64,000 bases of DNA from Burkholderiales bacterium (GCA_021287185.1 JAJTAZ010000005.1:1-64000); one strand, 5' to 3'; positions 19,553-28,247 are shown, numbered from the stretch's first letter. Notes: generated by a model from the letters alone, not told the origin. A program made the numbers and translations.

Positions 19553-20959
19553 TCAATGGGGTTTAAAAGTCACGCGCTCTGGAGGCTGTTTAAACTCGCC
19601 CACAGAAGTCCACCAAGGCATCAACAAGAAGAAGCCAAAGTAAATCAACGTACCCACTTGCGCCACGAAACCACCGACTGGGCTTGGCGGTTTCACACCT
19701 AAATAACCCAAAATCAAGAAGTTAATCACAAAACAAATCAACAGCCCTTTGTGCCAACTTGGACGATAGCGCATTGATTTTACAGGTGATTTATCCAACC
19801 AAGGCAGGAAGAACAGAACCACAATGGCCGCACCCATAATCAAGAAGCCCACGAAGGCAGATTTCCAAATCAGTAATAACAAAGCCAAAATCACTGCACC
19901 CGCCAATACTTTGATTTTTGATTTTTGCGGCATATTGCCACGCAAATAAGCCATCACACCCGCCAACAATGCCAAAAACACAAATATGTAGCGCAATGGA
20001 TCGGTCACTGCACGCAACATCGTGTAGAACGGCGTGAAGTACCAAACAGGCGCAATGTGCGGAGGCGTTTGCATCGAGTTCGCTTGCAAATAGTTGTTGT
20101 CTTCGAGGAAGTAACCACCGCCTGTAGGCCAGAAGAACACCACTGCAAAGAACAAGAATAAGAACACAGCAATACCAAAGAAATCGTGCACCGAATAGTA
20201 TGGGTGGAATGGAATGCCATCCAAAGGTTTTCCTGAAGCGTCTTTATGTGCTTTGATTTCGATACCATCAGGATTGTTTGAACCCACTTCGTGCAAGGCA
20301 ATGATGTGCGCGACAACCAAGCCAATCAATACCAAAGGCACCGCAATCACGTGAAATGAGAAAAAGCGATTTAAAGTTGCATCGCCAACCACGAAATCAC
20401 CACGAATGAATACAGATAAATCAGGGCCGATGAGTGGAATCGTTGAAAACAGATTCACAATCACTTGCGCACCCCAGAATGACATTTGACCCCAAGGCAA
20501 TAAATAACCCATGAAAGCTTCTGCCATCAAGGCCAAGAAAATCAAACAACCAAAAATCCACACCAATTCGCGCGGTTTGCGATATGAACCATAAAGCAAG
20601 CCACGGAACATGTGCAAATACACGACGATGAAGAACGCCGAAGCACCCGTTGAGTGCATGAAACGCAAATATTTACCACCAGCGACTTCGCGCATGATGT
20701 ACTCAACACTTGCAAACGCAACTGGCACGCCTGCCGCATTCAATGACGCATCGGGTTTGTAGTTCATCACCAAGAAAATGCCCGTGAGAATCTGAATGGC
20801 GAGCACAACCATCGATAAAACACCGAAGATGTACCAAAAATTAAAGTTTTTAGGTGCGTAGTACTCTGACATGTGTTCTTTGAACATTTTTGTCAGAGGG
20901 AAACGCTGATCAATCCAGCCAATCAAGCCAGTTGTTTCAGTATTGTGCAAATCTGCCAT
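19553..20959 (-). CDS. petB: Cytochrome b of the bc1 complex
   Basis: A 468-residue, eight-helix membrane subunit of complex III that holds the two b hemes and both quinone sites. Typical segments are FNFWYIFGVLS, the heme-binding helix around RFMHSTGASAFFIVVYLHMFR (two His), GYLLPWGQMSFWGA (Qo site), FSFHVIAVPL, and PEWY-like APVWYFTPFYTML, where the PEWY motif is changed to APVWY. Starts two bases after the petA stop. The altered PEWY Glu deserves a check against relatives. Confidence 0.95.
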   Translation of the reverse strand: MADLHNTETTGLIGWIDQRFPLTKMFKEHMSEYYAPKNFNFWYIFGVLSMVVLAIQILTGIFLVMNYKPDASLNAAGVPVAFASVEYIMREVAGGKYLRFMHSTGASAFFIVVYLHMFRGLLYGSYRKPRELVWIFGCLIFLALMAEAFMGYLLPWGQMSFWGAQVIVNLFSTIPLIGPDLSVFIRGDFVVGDATLNRFFSFHVIAVPLVLIGLVVAHIIALHEVGSNNPDGIEIKAHKDASGKPLDGIPFHPYYSVHDFFGIAVFLFLFFAVVFFWPTGGGYFLEDNNYLQANSMQTPPHIAPVWYFTPFYTMLRAVTDPLRYIFVFLALLAGVMAYLRGNMPQKSKIKVLAGAVILALLLLIWKSAFVGFLIMGAAIVVLFFLPWLDKSPVKSMRYRPSWHKGLLICFVINFLILGYLGVKPPSPVGGFVAQVGTLIYFGFFLLMPWWTSVGEFKQPPERVTFKPH

Positions 20960-20961
20960 GA

Positions 20962-21582
20962 TTAAGCCTCACCTTTCTCGTCTTTACCGATGATGATTTT
21001 GGTGTCCGATAGGAACATATAAGGAGGCACGTCTAAATTTTGTGGTGCTGGTTTGTTTTTAAATACGCGACCTGCCAAATCAAATGTCGAGCCGTGACAT
21101 GGGCACAAATAGCCACCTGGCCATGCTTCTGGTAATGAGCCGCCGCCACCTTCTTTGAACTTGCCTTCTGGCGAACAGCCCAAGTGTGTGCACACGCCCA
21201 CCATCACCATGACATCTTTGTGTTCTGGACGGCAACGGAACTCGTTATTGCAATAGTCAGGCAAAGGCATGCTATACGGCTTTTCAGATTTCGGATCGGC
21301 CAAATCATTGTTATGCGCTGACAATTTAGCTGTCATTTCTTCCGTACGACGCAATATCCACACAGGCTTACCACGCCATTCTGTGACAATTTGTTCACCG
21401 GGCTTCAGTGTCGCAATATCCACTTCAACTGGAGCACCACCCGCTTTCGCTTTTACAGATGGCGCGAAACTTGCCACCATCGGTGTAACAAAAGCAGCCG
21501 CACCTAAAGCACTGACACCACCCGTTGCAATTAATAACTTGCGACGTTCTTCGTTCAGGTCTTTTGGATTTTGATCGCTCAT
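20962..21582 (-). CDS. petA: Ubiquinol-cytochrome c reductase Rieske iron-sulfur subunit
   Basis: A 206-residue [2Fe-2S] subunit of complex III. A twin-arginine-like start (NEERRKLLIATGG) and a hydrophobic anchor (ALGAAAFVTPMVASF) are followed by the Rieske ligands CTHLGC and CPCHGSTFD. First gene of petABC. A GGGG-containing ribosome site precedes the ATG. Confidence 0.96.
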   Translation of the reverse strand: MSDQNPKDLNEERRKLLIATGGVSALGAAAFVTPMVASFAPSVKAKAGGAPVEVDIATLKPGEQIVTEWRGKPVWILRRTEEMTAKLSAHNNDLADPKSEKPYSMPLPDYCNNEFRCRPEHKDVMVMVGVCTHLGCSPEGKFKEGGGGSLPEAWPGGYLCPCHGSTFDLAGRVFKNKPAPQNLDVPPYMFLSDTKIIIGKDEKGEA

Positions 21583-21902
21583 AAACGACCCCCATTATGT
21601 AAATTAAGTAAAAAACAGAAAAATAAAACAAAATGCGTTGCGTATCAATTCTGAAGCCACAGAAACTGTTTGTTCATTTTTCATACACAAATAACCCTGC
21701 TATTGTATCGTAAAGTTTGCCGTGCTCAAAGCCCATTTACAAGGAAACTGACTCAAACTGGACGAAACTCGAATTTTTTCCCTGACTTTATCCTATGTAT
21801 AAAGATTGAATCCCCTATAATGTCACCCGTAACATGGTGTTCAACTGATTTTTGTTGTGTCATTTTTCTTAGCACAATCTATTTACTGTAAGGAGTTTGT
21901 TT
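21583..21902. other. Intergenic region between petA and mscL
   Basis: Divergent promoter region with no gene of its own. For mscL a TATAAT at 21816-21821 and an AAGGAG ribosome site at 21890-21895 are visible. No clear operator or hairpin seen. Confidence 0.5.
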
Positions 21903-22316
21903 ATGTGGAAAGAGTTTAAAGAGTTCATACTCAAAGGTCCCGTAATGAGTTTGGCTGTCGGTGTCATCATCGGCGCAGCGTTTGGCAAAATCATTGACTC
22001 AGCAGTCAAAGATTTAATCATGCCGATTATTGGTGCGATTTTTGGTGGCAAAGTCGATTTCACCAATATGTTTGTGGTCTTGGGGCACACACCAGAAGGC
22101 GTTCCACATACGTATGATGCACTGACCAAGGCGGGTGCAAATGTGTTTGCCTATGGCAGTTTCATCACGGTTTTGGTGAATTTTATGCTGTTGGCTTTGG
22201 GCGTGTTTGTCATCATTAAATTGGTCAACAAGTTGTACCAAGAAAAAGAAGCCGATGCCGGTCCGACCGAAGATGTATTGCTGCTGCGTGAAATTCGTGA
22301 CAGTTTGAAAAAATAA
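21903..22316 (+). CDS. mscL: Large-conductance mechanosensitive channel
   Basis: A 137-residue inner-membrane channel that opens under turgor to release solutes on hypo-osmotic shock. N-terminal amphipathic helix MWKEFKEFILKG, pore helix AVGVIIGAAFGKIIDS with small residues, a periplasmic loop, a second helix (FMLLALGVFVIIKLV) and a C-terminal bundle (LLLREIRDSLKK). ATG at 21903 is eight bases after AAGGAG; an in-frame TTG six bases earlier is inside that site. Confidence 0.97.
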   Translation: MWKEFKEFILKGPVMSLAVGVIIGAAFGKIIDSAVKDLIMPIIGAIFGGKVDFTNMFVVLGHTPEGVPHTYDALTKAGANVFAYGSFITVLVNFMLLALGVFVIIKLVNKLYQEKEADAGPTEDVLLLREIRDSLKK

Positions 22317-22336
22317 TGTGCTGTAATCACTGTCGC

Positions 22337-22369
22337 AAAAAAGCCACTCATCACGCGAGTGGCTTTTTT
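22337..22369. terminator. Bidirectional terminator after mscL
   Basis: A 13-bp stem AAAAAAGCCACTC/GAGTGGCTTTTTT with a seven-base loop between convergent genes. Confidence 0.93.
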
Positions 22370-22377
22370 GTATAAAA

Positions 22378-23016
22378 TTATTGAACAATGCGCACGGTGG
22401 TCATTACCTTGACCCCAACGCACTGCTCATCCTGAGCGATAAAACGAATGTTCTGCACCGCTTGTTTGACCTCAGTCAAATAGCGACTCGCTTCCCCTTG
22501 TTGATTGACCAAGCCGCGAAACGCCACTCGACCATCGCCAGTGCGTTCAACCCACACCTTGGCATCCAAGCCTGCGGGCGCGCGGGCTGATTTGTGTGTG
22601 GCACGACAGTCTATCGCGGATGCTTGATTTTTTTCTGTCTGCTTGCCCATACCGTTTTCTACTGTTGATTGGGAATTTTGCGTGGTCGAATGACCCGTAG
22701 ACGACTCGGTTAGCGACGTGTTTTTTGTTGTGCTTTTTGAACCACTGATGGCATCCGATGATGGATGATTGGCATCCGTGCGCACGGCTTCTTTGGCATT
22801 CGCTGCGGCGTACTGCTGAAGCTCGGTCGAACCCATAGCCTCGGCTTTTTGCGCCACAGAACTTGAGCGCACCTCCACAGCAAGGTCTGATTCTGAGGTC
22901 GTTTTTACATGGGTCTGGACGCGAGTCAGCCACACATAGCCCAAAATCAAATGAATGCCCAAGACCACCAACAGAATCCCGAGCCAGCGATTGCGCCGCA
23001 TTTTATTTCCAAACAT
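22378..23016 (-). CDS. TonB-like single-pass membrane protein
   Basis: About 212 residues. N-terminal transmembrane helix (LGILLVVLGIHLILGYVW), a long Ser/Thr/Gln-rich linker, and a C-terminal domain (AKVWVERTGDGRV ... RFIAQDEQCVGVKVMTTVRI) whose pattern resembles the TonB C-terminal fold. Two Cys in the C-terminal part (AIDCRA, DEQCVG) could form a disulfide. Start ATG 23016 has GAGG six bases upstream and overlaps the epimerase stop by 14 bp; ATG 23001 is the alternative. No exbBD nearby, so a role in energy transduction is only a guess. Confidence 0.6.
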   Translation of the reverse strand: MFGNKMRRNRWLGILLVVLGIHLILGYVWLTRVQTHVKTTSESDLAVEVRSSSVAQKAEAMGSTELQQYAAANAKEAVRTDANHPSSDAISGSKSTTKNTSLTESSTGHSTTQNSQSTVENGMGKQTEKNQASAIDCRATHKSARAPAGLDAKVWVERTGDGRVAFRGLVNQQGEASRYLTEVKQAVQNIRFIAQDEQCVGVKVMTTVRIVQ

Positions 23017-23962
23017 CGCTCGCCTCACCGTCACTGCGCATGTTCAAAATTTTTGCCCTAATGAGTGCTTGATGCTGCTCAACAAATTGAATGGCAGACG
23101 GATGCTTAAGCGCGTAACCCCATGCGCGCAACTTCGCATTGCCAATCTTGCGAGATTCCCGCATAAAACTCCAGCGCATGGCACCAACACTCAATTGCAT
23201 CTGCGTTCGTGTAATGTACTCAGGCGTGGGTAAGTTCAAAATATTTGCCAACGCAGCAAACCACTGCCCCATCAAAATCGGCTCGTCATCACAGACATTG
23301 ATAATACAAGGGTTTTGCGCATACGCATCATCCGCACATGACACAGCATACACCGCCGCACCTGCCAAATCATCGGCATGAATATGATTGCTGAAACTGT
23401 CTTCATGGGGCAACATCACTGGCGCACGCACCAACACCGACTGCACAGGCAGTCGCTCCAAGGCATAAATCCCAGGTGCACGTAAAACACACACCTGCGC
23501 ACCTATCGCCGCGCCCAAACTCGTCCATGCCCGCTCATCCCATACGCGCGCCTGCGCACGTGAGGATTCGGGATTGAGTGTCGTTCGCTCGTCCACCCAC
23601 GCGCCCGCGCAATCACCATACACCCCCGTCGTACTGATATACACCAACCGCTTCGGTTGCCACGGCGTGGCACTGCCCAACCACTGCGCCATGACACGAC
23701 GCATCCGCGTGGCGTATTCGTCCGTGATTGCAGCATTGGGCGGTGCAGTCCACAACACTGCATCATAATTTTGCCTCAATGCCGCCAACTGCGCTTCCGA
23801 GAACACAGGCGCGTCCAAATCAAAAGCCACCACCTGTAAACGCTCATGCGCACTCATGCCGCGCGCCGTGCGCGTGAGTGCAGTCACCTCCCAACTCGCC
23901 AACAACTCAGGTAAAGCGCGTTGCGCCACATCACCCAAGCCAACAATTAACAGTTTTTTCAC
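23003..23962 (-). CDS. NAD(P)-dependent epimerase/dehydratase-family protein
   Basis: A 319-residue protein of the extended short-chain dehydrogenase type. Rossmann motif at the start (LLIVGLGDVAQRAL, GxGxxA form), the YISTTGVYGD strand with the catalytic-region Ser/Thr and Tyr, and HIHADDLAGAAVYA typical of COG0451. Substrate unknown; similar genes are often annotated as YeeZ-like. Its end overlaps the TonB-like gene, so the two form a unit. Confidence 0.8.
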   Translation of the reverse strand: MKKLLIVGLGDVAQRALPELLASWEVTALTRTARGMSAHERLQVVAFDLDAPVFSEAQLAALRQNYDAVLWTAPPNAAITDEYATRMRRVMAQWLGSATPWQPKRLVYISTTGVYGDCAGAWVDERTTLNPESSRAQARVWDERAWTSLGAAIGAQVCVLRAPGIYALERLPVQSVLVRAPVMLPHEDSFSNHIHADDLAGAAVYAVSCADDAYAQNPCIINVCDDEPILMGQWFAALANILNLPTPEYITRTQMQLSVGAMRWSFMRESRKIGNAKLRAWGYALKHPSAIQFVEQHQALIRAKILNMRSDGEASDVWK

Positions 23963-24064
23963 AGCCTCATCCCAAAATCATGCCATCAAAACCACATCTT
24001 ACCGCAAAGCCACAAGCCACTCGCCAAATATGCTACACTGCGTCTCTGAACGAACAACAAACAC

Positions 24065-24090
24065 TTCGCACACAACACATCGTGTGCGAA
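24065..24090. promoter_or_regulatory. Perfect inverted repeat just upstream of ssrA
   Basis: TTCGCACAC and GTGTGCGAA form a 9-bp dyad with an eight-base spacer, ending 9 bp before the tmRNA 5' end. It may be a regulatory site or a structure in the precursor RNA. No T run follows, so not a terminator. Confidence 0.45.
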
Positions 24091-24099
24091 AACGAAACC

Positions 24100-24451
24100 G
24101 GGGGCGACCTGGCTTTCGACGTGGGTTGCAGAGCAGAAGAGGGCATGTCGAGGACTGTTCACCTCGTAAATCAAACAGAAAAAACTTAAACGCAAACAAC
24201 AAGCGTTTCGCTTTAGCCGCTTAAGGCTTAGCCGTTGTCCCTAATTGTCTTTGGTTGGGATCGACAACGTCACTTACAAAGAACCGACGTGGATTGGGTT
24301 ACTTAATTCGCGTTTAAATCCAAGGTGACTCGTGCTGCGCGTGCGTGCTTAACTGGTGCAAACGGCATTAAATTTAAACAGTTAAGCTAAACATGTAGAT
24401 CTCCCTGTGAAGGACTTGCGGACGCGGGTTCGATTCCCGCCGCCTCCACCA
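24100..24451 (+). ncRNA. ssrA: Transfer-messenger RNA (tmRNA)
   Basis: One-piece tmRNA of about 352 nt that rescues stalled ribosomes. The tRNA-like domain pairs 5' GGGGGCG with 3' CGCCTCC, followed by A and encoded CCA (24449-24451); the T arm is GCGGGTTCGATTCCCGC. The tag frame at 24192-24224 reads A-NNKRFALAA-stop, the resume codon being GCA; the ALAA end is what SspB/ClpX recognise. The 3' end is also the insertion site of the element that follows. Confidence 0.97.
24427..24444 (+). other. Putative attL core in ssrA 3' end
   Basis: GGTTCGATTCCCGCCGCC in the T arm and acceptor of tmRNA. It matches 16 of 18 bases of a site at 34333-34350. Tyrosine integrases commonly use this part of ssrA. 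Confidence 0.55.
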
Positions 24452-24461
24452 AAATCAAAAT

Positions 24462-24539
24462 CGAGAACATCCGATAAACTCCAAAAAACCCCGTAAATTC
24501 AACGTTACGGGGTTTTTCTTTGTCCGAGAACATCCGATA
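24462..24539 (+). repeat. Direct repeat flanking the ssrA terminator
   Basis: CGAGAACATCCGATA occurs exactly at 24462-24476 and 24525-24539, 63 bp apart, just inside the element's left end. Position and spacing suit arm-type binding sites of the integrase. Confidence 0.6.
24484..24517 (+). terminator. Terminator after ssrA
   Basis: Stem AAAACCCCGTAA/TTACGGGGTTTT with an eight-base loop and five T. It lies between the two direct repeats. Confidence 0.9.
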
Positions 24540-24545
24540 CAATCA

Positions 24546-24611
24546 TTGACATATACAAACAAAATGTATAACATCGTGTATAAGTGGCTTATACAAAAGA
24601 CTGTTATACAT
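24546..24611 (+). promoter_or_regulatory. Integrase promoter with nested palindromes
   Basis: TTGACA at 24546-24551 and TATAAC at 24567-24572 (15-bp spacer) form a likely promoter. ATGTATAAC (24564-24572) and GTTATACAT (24603-24611) are perfect inverted repeats that enclose a second palindrome, GTATAAG-TGG-CTTATAC (24578-24594). A dimeric regulator, perhaps AlpA, could bind here. Confidence 0.6.
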
Positions 24612-24645
24612 TTTTTGAGGCATTGATAAACACAGGGGCGTGGGC

Positions 24646-25854
24646 ATGAAACAATCATTAAACGATGCAATTATCAAAAACGCTAAACCAAGCGATAAGA
24701 CCGTTACGCTCAAAGACGGCGGCGGTTTGTTTTTGTACGTTGAACCCAACGGCTCAAAGCGGTGGCGTTTTCGGTATCGCTTTAATGATAAGCCTTGTTT
24801 GTTGTCGCTGGGGCTTTATCCCAACGTCACACTCAAAGAAGCCCGCACAGAGCGTGAACGCTTGCAAGAATTGATTAAAAGCGGCATCAACCCATCCGTA
24901 AAACGCAAAACCGAAAAATCCACGCCCGATGGCTATCACCCCAATTGCTTTGAAATGGCGGCGCGTGAGTGGTACAACGAGCATAAAGACGCATGGAATA
25001 AATCCCACGGAGAACGCATCATTCGCCGATTGGAAAAAGACGTTTTCCCGTGGATAGGCAAAAAAGACATTGCACAAATCACCGCACCCGAAGTTTTAAC
25101 AGTCATTCGCCGCATCAAGGATAGGGGCGTACTCGAAACCGCACACAGGGCAATGAGCAACTGCGGGCAGGTGTTTAGATACGGCGTACAGACGGGCAAG
25201 TGTGAGCGTGATGTCACCTACGACCTGCGCGGCGCATTGCCCCAGCCCATCCGTGGGCACATGGCAAGCCTGACCGAGCCAAAAGATGTGCGCCGACTAT
25301 TGCAATCATTTGATGACTTCACAGGTTCATACCCCGTGCAATGCGCTTTAAAACTATCCGTGATGTGGTTTGTACGACCGAGTGAACTACGCACCGCACG
25401 ATGGGCAGATTTTGACCTTGAGAATGGCGAATGGCGGTTCGTGGTGAGCAAAACCAAAACCCCGCACATAGTCCCACTGTCCACGCAAGCAATCGCCATA
25501 CTGAACGATTTACGCGCCTTAACGGGGCATTTTGAATATGTGTTCGCCATCAACAAAGACGCGCCCATGAGCAACGGCACAATCAACAAAGCCCTGCGCC
25601 GTTTGGGATGGAACACAAAAACCGAGTACACAGGGCACGGCGCACGCTCAATGGCGCGTACCATACTGGCAGAACGGCTAAAGGTACAGCCCGAAATCAT
25701 CGAGCACCAATTGGCGCACCGCGTGCCCGATAGTTTGGGCACAGCGTACAACCGCACAAAATACCTTGATGACCGCAAAGTGATGATGCAGTCATGGAGT
25801 GATTACCTTGATGAACTCAAGGCAAGTGCGACGGTTATCAAAATGTGGGCGTAA
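24646..25854 (+). CDS. Tyrosine-type integrase, P4/CP4 family
   Basis: A 402-residue site-specific recombinase that would insert and excise the element at ssrA. The N-terminal arm-binding domain (DUF4102 type) reads LKDGGGLFLYVEPNGSKRW and LGLYPNVTLKEAR. The core-binding part follows, then the catalytic domain with Arg in RPSELR, HGARSMAR (His-x-x-Arg), EHQLAH and the Tyr nucleophile in GTAYNRTKYL. Start ATG 24646 has AGGGG upstream; a GTG six bases earlier is also in frame. The catalytic set looks complete. Confidence 0.95.
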   Translation: MKQSLNDAIIKNAKPSDKTVTLKDGGGLFLYVEPNGSKRWRFRYRFNDKPCLLSLGLYPNVTLKEARTERERLQELIKSGINPSVKRKTEKSTPDGYHPNCFEMAAREWYNEHKDAWNKSHGERIIRRLEKDVFPWIGKKDIAQITAPEVLTVIRRIKDRGVLETAHRAMSNCGQVFRYGVQTGKCERDVTYDLRGALPQPIRGHMASLTEPKDVRRLLQSFDDFTGSYPVQCALKLSVMWFVRPSELRTARWADFDLENGEWRFVVSKTKTPHIVPLSTQAIAILNDLRALTGHFEYVFAINKDAPMSNGTINKALRRLGWNTKTEYTGHGARSMARTILAERLKVQPEIIEHQLAHRVPDSLGTAYNRTKYLDDRKVMMQSWSDYLDELKASATVIKMWA

Positions 25855-25956
25855 GCCTACCGATTACCTCAATGCCTAACCTGACGGGGTGAATAGCGGA
25901 TAGTCCAACCGCGTGGCATTGGGTAAACTATTGGACAACATGGGGCGGTGCGAAAT

Positions 25957-26523
25957 ATGTTTACTTCAGATTACACAGATAAATTTTTAGCCGCGATAGA
26001 AAATCTTGGCTTAACCAAAAAACAATTATTGCAAGCCGATAAAGACAAATCTTGCGAGAAACTGAATAAAATATTGAATAAACTCGACAAAGCATCATTG
26101 GTCAATCTCACATCTCAATTGGCAGTGTACTCGTACAAAGCAAGGATAGAAGTAGCCAAAAACTTAGATAACACGACAGCAATGTTTGAAAAAATAGTTA
26201 AAACGCTAAATGATACACATCTGTTTTTGAATGATGATGAAAAAAAGACAGCAAGGCGAAAACAAGCAAAAAGCGGAGGGATAGCAAAGAACAAAAACGA
26301 CCCCAAACAAGCCGCCAAAGCAGATGTGAAAGTCTTTTATGTCGAGTGGCAATCACACGGCAATCCAAAAAGCATGTACCGAAGCGCGGCGGCCTTTGCC
26401 ACTGCAATGATGGATAAATTCAACGACCCAAACAATGAAAAACCAACGCTTGAAAGCCAAACGGTTATAACTCGATGGTGCACGCAATGGAAAAAAGAAC
26501 TAAATAATACACACCCTGCATAG
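25957..26523 (+). CDS. Hypothetical element protein
   Basis: A 188-residue Lys-rich protein. The N-terminal half is helical (LTKKQLLQADKDK, LNKILNKLDK). The C-terminal part (VKVFYVEWQSHGNPKSMYRSA ends in VITRWCTQWKKE) has the look of small DNA-associated proteins that sit beside integrases in islands. I recognise no catalytic motif. ATG 25957 is preceded by GGGGCGG; a GTG at 25948 is in frame. Followed by its own terminator. Confidence 0.65.
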   Translation: MFTSDYTDKFLAAIENLGLTKKQLLQADKDKSCEKLNKILNKLDKASLVNLTSQLAVYSYKARIEVAKNLDNTTAMFEKIVKTLNDTHLFLNDDEKKTARRKQAKSGGIAKNKNDPKQAAKADVKVFYVEWQSHGNPKSMYRSAAAFATAMMDKFNDPNNEKPTLESQTVITRWCTQWKKELNNTHPA

Positions 26524-26550
26524 CAGAGTACGCACTCTACTTGGCACAGT

Positions 26551-26579
26551 AAGCACCCTGCACAGCACGGTGCTTTTTT
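26551..26579 (+). terminator. Terminator after the hypothetical element gene
   Basis: AGCACC and GGTGCT arms with an 11-base loop and six T. Confidence 0.8.
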
Positions 26580-26667
26580 GTGTTTAAAATCAATGGCTCA
26601 ATTGCATCAAGAGTACAAACCAGTCGGTAAAAACTCAAAACTTCTAACTTAAACGGAGGGTGCAACA

Positions 26668-26931
26668 ATGGCACAACAACTAAACGACGCTTTGCGCATT
26701 TTGCGAATCAAGCAAATCAAAGCGCAAACCAACATTCCCAATTCCACAATTTACGCTGCAATCGGCAAGGGGTTATTCCCGCGCCCCATCAAATTGGGCG
26801 AACGAATCAGTGGATGGCTTGAATCTGAGGTAACGGCGATTATGAGCGCACGCATCGCGGGCAAAAGTGAAACCGAAATTAAAGAATTGGTTTTGTCACT
26901 TGAAAATCAACGCATGGCGAATTGGGGCTAA
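26668..26931 (+). CDS. AlpA-family DNA-binding protein
   Basis: An 87-residue MerR-like winged-helix protein. The recognition helix region IPNSTIYAAIGKGLFPRPIKLG and the following SGWLESEV are typical of AlpA regulators, which activate integrase or excision in P4-like elements and islands. An AACGGAGG ribosome site precedes the ATG. Two bases separate its stop from the next start, so the three genes from here to 28247 form an operon. Confidence 0.9.
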   Translation: MAQQLNDALRILRIKQIKAQTNIPNSTIYAAIGKGLFPRPIKLGERISGWLESEVTAIMSARIAGKSETEIKELVLSLENQRMANWG

Positions 26932-26933
26932 TC

Positions 26934-27602
26934 ATGAAAAATTTACTCACCAATGATGGCGTATCAATTGCCATAGACAAACAAGAGCCGTGCATATCGC
27001 ATAAAAGCATTGCACATAGTTTGGGCGTGGACAATCGCAGTATGTACCGATTGATTATCGAGTATCAAAGCGAGGTTACATCATTTGGAAAGGTGCGATT
27101 TGAAAACGCACCTTTGACAAGTGGACAGCGTGAGCGCATAGCCTACCTAAGCGAAAATCAATGCTATTTTGTATTGACCTTGACGCGTAACACCGCAAAG
27201 GCAGTGCAAGCAAAAAGCGCATTGGTAATGGCGTTTAGCAAAGCGCGTGAAGCCCTGATACAGCGACAGACCCAATACTTGCCAATGTTTCACTCAGCGC
27301 ACGACAGCATTCAATCGATTGCTTGTAGAGCGCGTGCGAGCGGGAGCAACACGCCCGAAAGCATCTACCACATGAATTATGAAAAGTTAATCAATAAGGT
27401 GTTTGGGATAGATGCAGGTGCGCGTGACCGCCTGAGCGTGGCACAGCAATGCGCAGTTACCGTCGCTTATGCGACCATTGAAAACATATTGAATGATGCT
27501 GCACAGCGGGGATTAGACCATAAACAAGCCTATCAAATGGTCAAAGACAACTTGCCAAAAATTGTTGCTTTGTTAGGCATTTCACCAAGATTGGCGGCGT
27601 AA
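26934..27602 (+). CDS. Rha-family-like phage regulatory protein
   Basis: A 222-residue protein. The N-terminus (CISHKSIAHSLGVDNRSMYRLI) is helix-turn-helix-like, and SENQCYFVLTLTRNTAKAVQ and LVMAFSKAREAL follow the pattern of the Rha (phage regulatory) domain. The C-terminal 90 residues are helical and unassigned. Found in phages and satellites, where Rha proteins interfere with or regulate phage growth. ATG 26934 is three bases after the alpA stop; an overlapping TTG is less likely. Confidence 0.75.
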   Translation: MKNLLTNDGVSIAIDKQEPCISHKSIAHSLGVDNRSMYRLIIEYQSEVTSFGKVRFENAPLTSGQRERIAYLSENQCYFVLTLTRNTAKAVQAKSALVMAFSKAREALIQRQTQYLPMFHSAHDSIQSIACRARASGSNTPESIYHMNYEKLINKVFGIDAGARDRLSVAQQCAVTVAYATIENILNDAAQRGLDHKQAYQMVKDNLPKIVALLGISPRLAA

Positions 27603-28247
27603 ATGGCAAAAAATAAACAATGGCAAGACCCGAACGGCAAGCACTTGCGGCTATATCACAGCCTGCTTAATTCACCTGCTTTTGTCGCGCTCAAACCAAG
27701 TTCTAAAGTTTTGTTTTTCAGAATGAGAATGGACTTGGGCGCGACGAATAATGGCGATATAAGCGCAACGTTGAGCACATTAAAGCATCATGGCATCAAG
27801 TCCGCCGCTACCCTTGCAAGCGCTTTGAATGAACTGCAAACGCTGGGATTTATTTCCAAAACCTTTCAAGGTGGCTTGAGTATGGGTAAGCGCAATTGTT
27901 GCTTGTATCGATTCACCGATATCGATTGTTTTGAGTTTCCAAAAAAAGGCATCAAAGCGATAAAGGCAACCAGCGATTATCTCGGAATTAAATCAATCAA
28001 GGAGGCACAAGCCATGCTGAAATCTAAAGCCGCACCGATTCAAAAAATTAAATCGCCGATTCAAAAATCGAACCGAACCGATTCAAAAATTGAAGCCTAC
28101 GGGCAAAATACCGATTCAGAAATTGAAGTTTATAGATTCTTGGGGCACAGAAAGAGAAAGGTAAAGCGAGAGGCTAAATATCGCTACAGCCCAGTAAATT
28201 TGGGCGATTGTCGGATTTACCGAATGGCTGACCGATTTAAAAATTGA
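27603..28247 (+). CDS. Winged-helix protein, possible replication initiator
   Basis: A 214-residue basic protein. The N-terminal 110 residues (RLYHSLLNSPAFVALKPSSK, NGDISATLSTLKHHGI, LNELQTLGFISKT) have the pattern of winged-helix proteins often found where elements encode replication functions. The C-terminal part is low complexity and encodes repeated SKIE/PIQK words because an iteron-like DNA repeat crosses it. The start directly abuts the previous stop (TAAATG). Replication role is inferred from the repeat array, not from a recognised Rep domain. Confidence 0.55.
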   Translation: MAKNKQWQDPNGKHLRLYHSLLNSPAFVALKPSSKVLFFRMRMDLGATNNGDISATLSTLKHHGIKSAATLASALNELQTLGFISKTFQGGLSMGKRNCCLYRFTDIDCFEFPKKGIKAIKATSDYLGIKSIKEAQAMLKSKAAPIQKIKSPIQKSNRTDSKIEAYGQNTDSEIEVYRFLGHRKRKVKREAKYRYSPVNLGDCRIYRMADRFKN

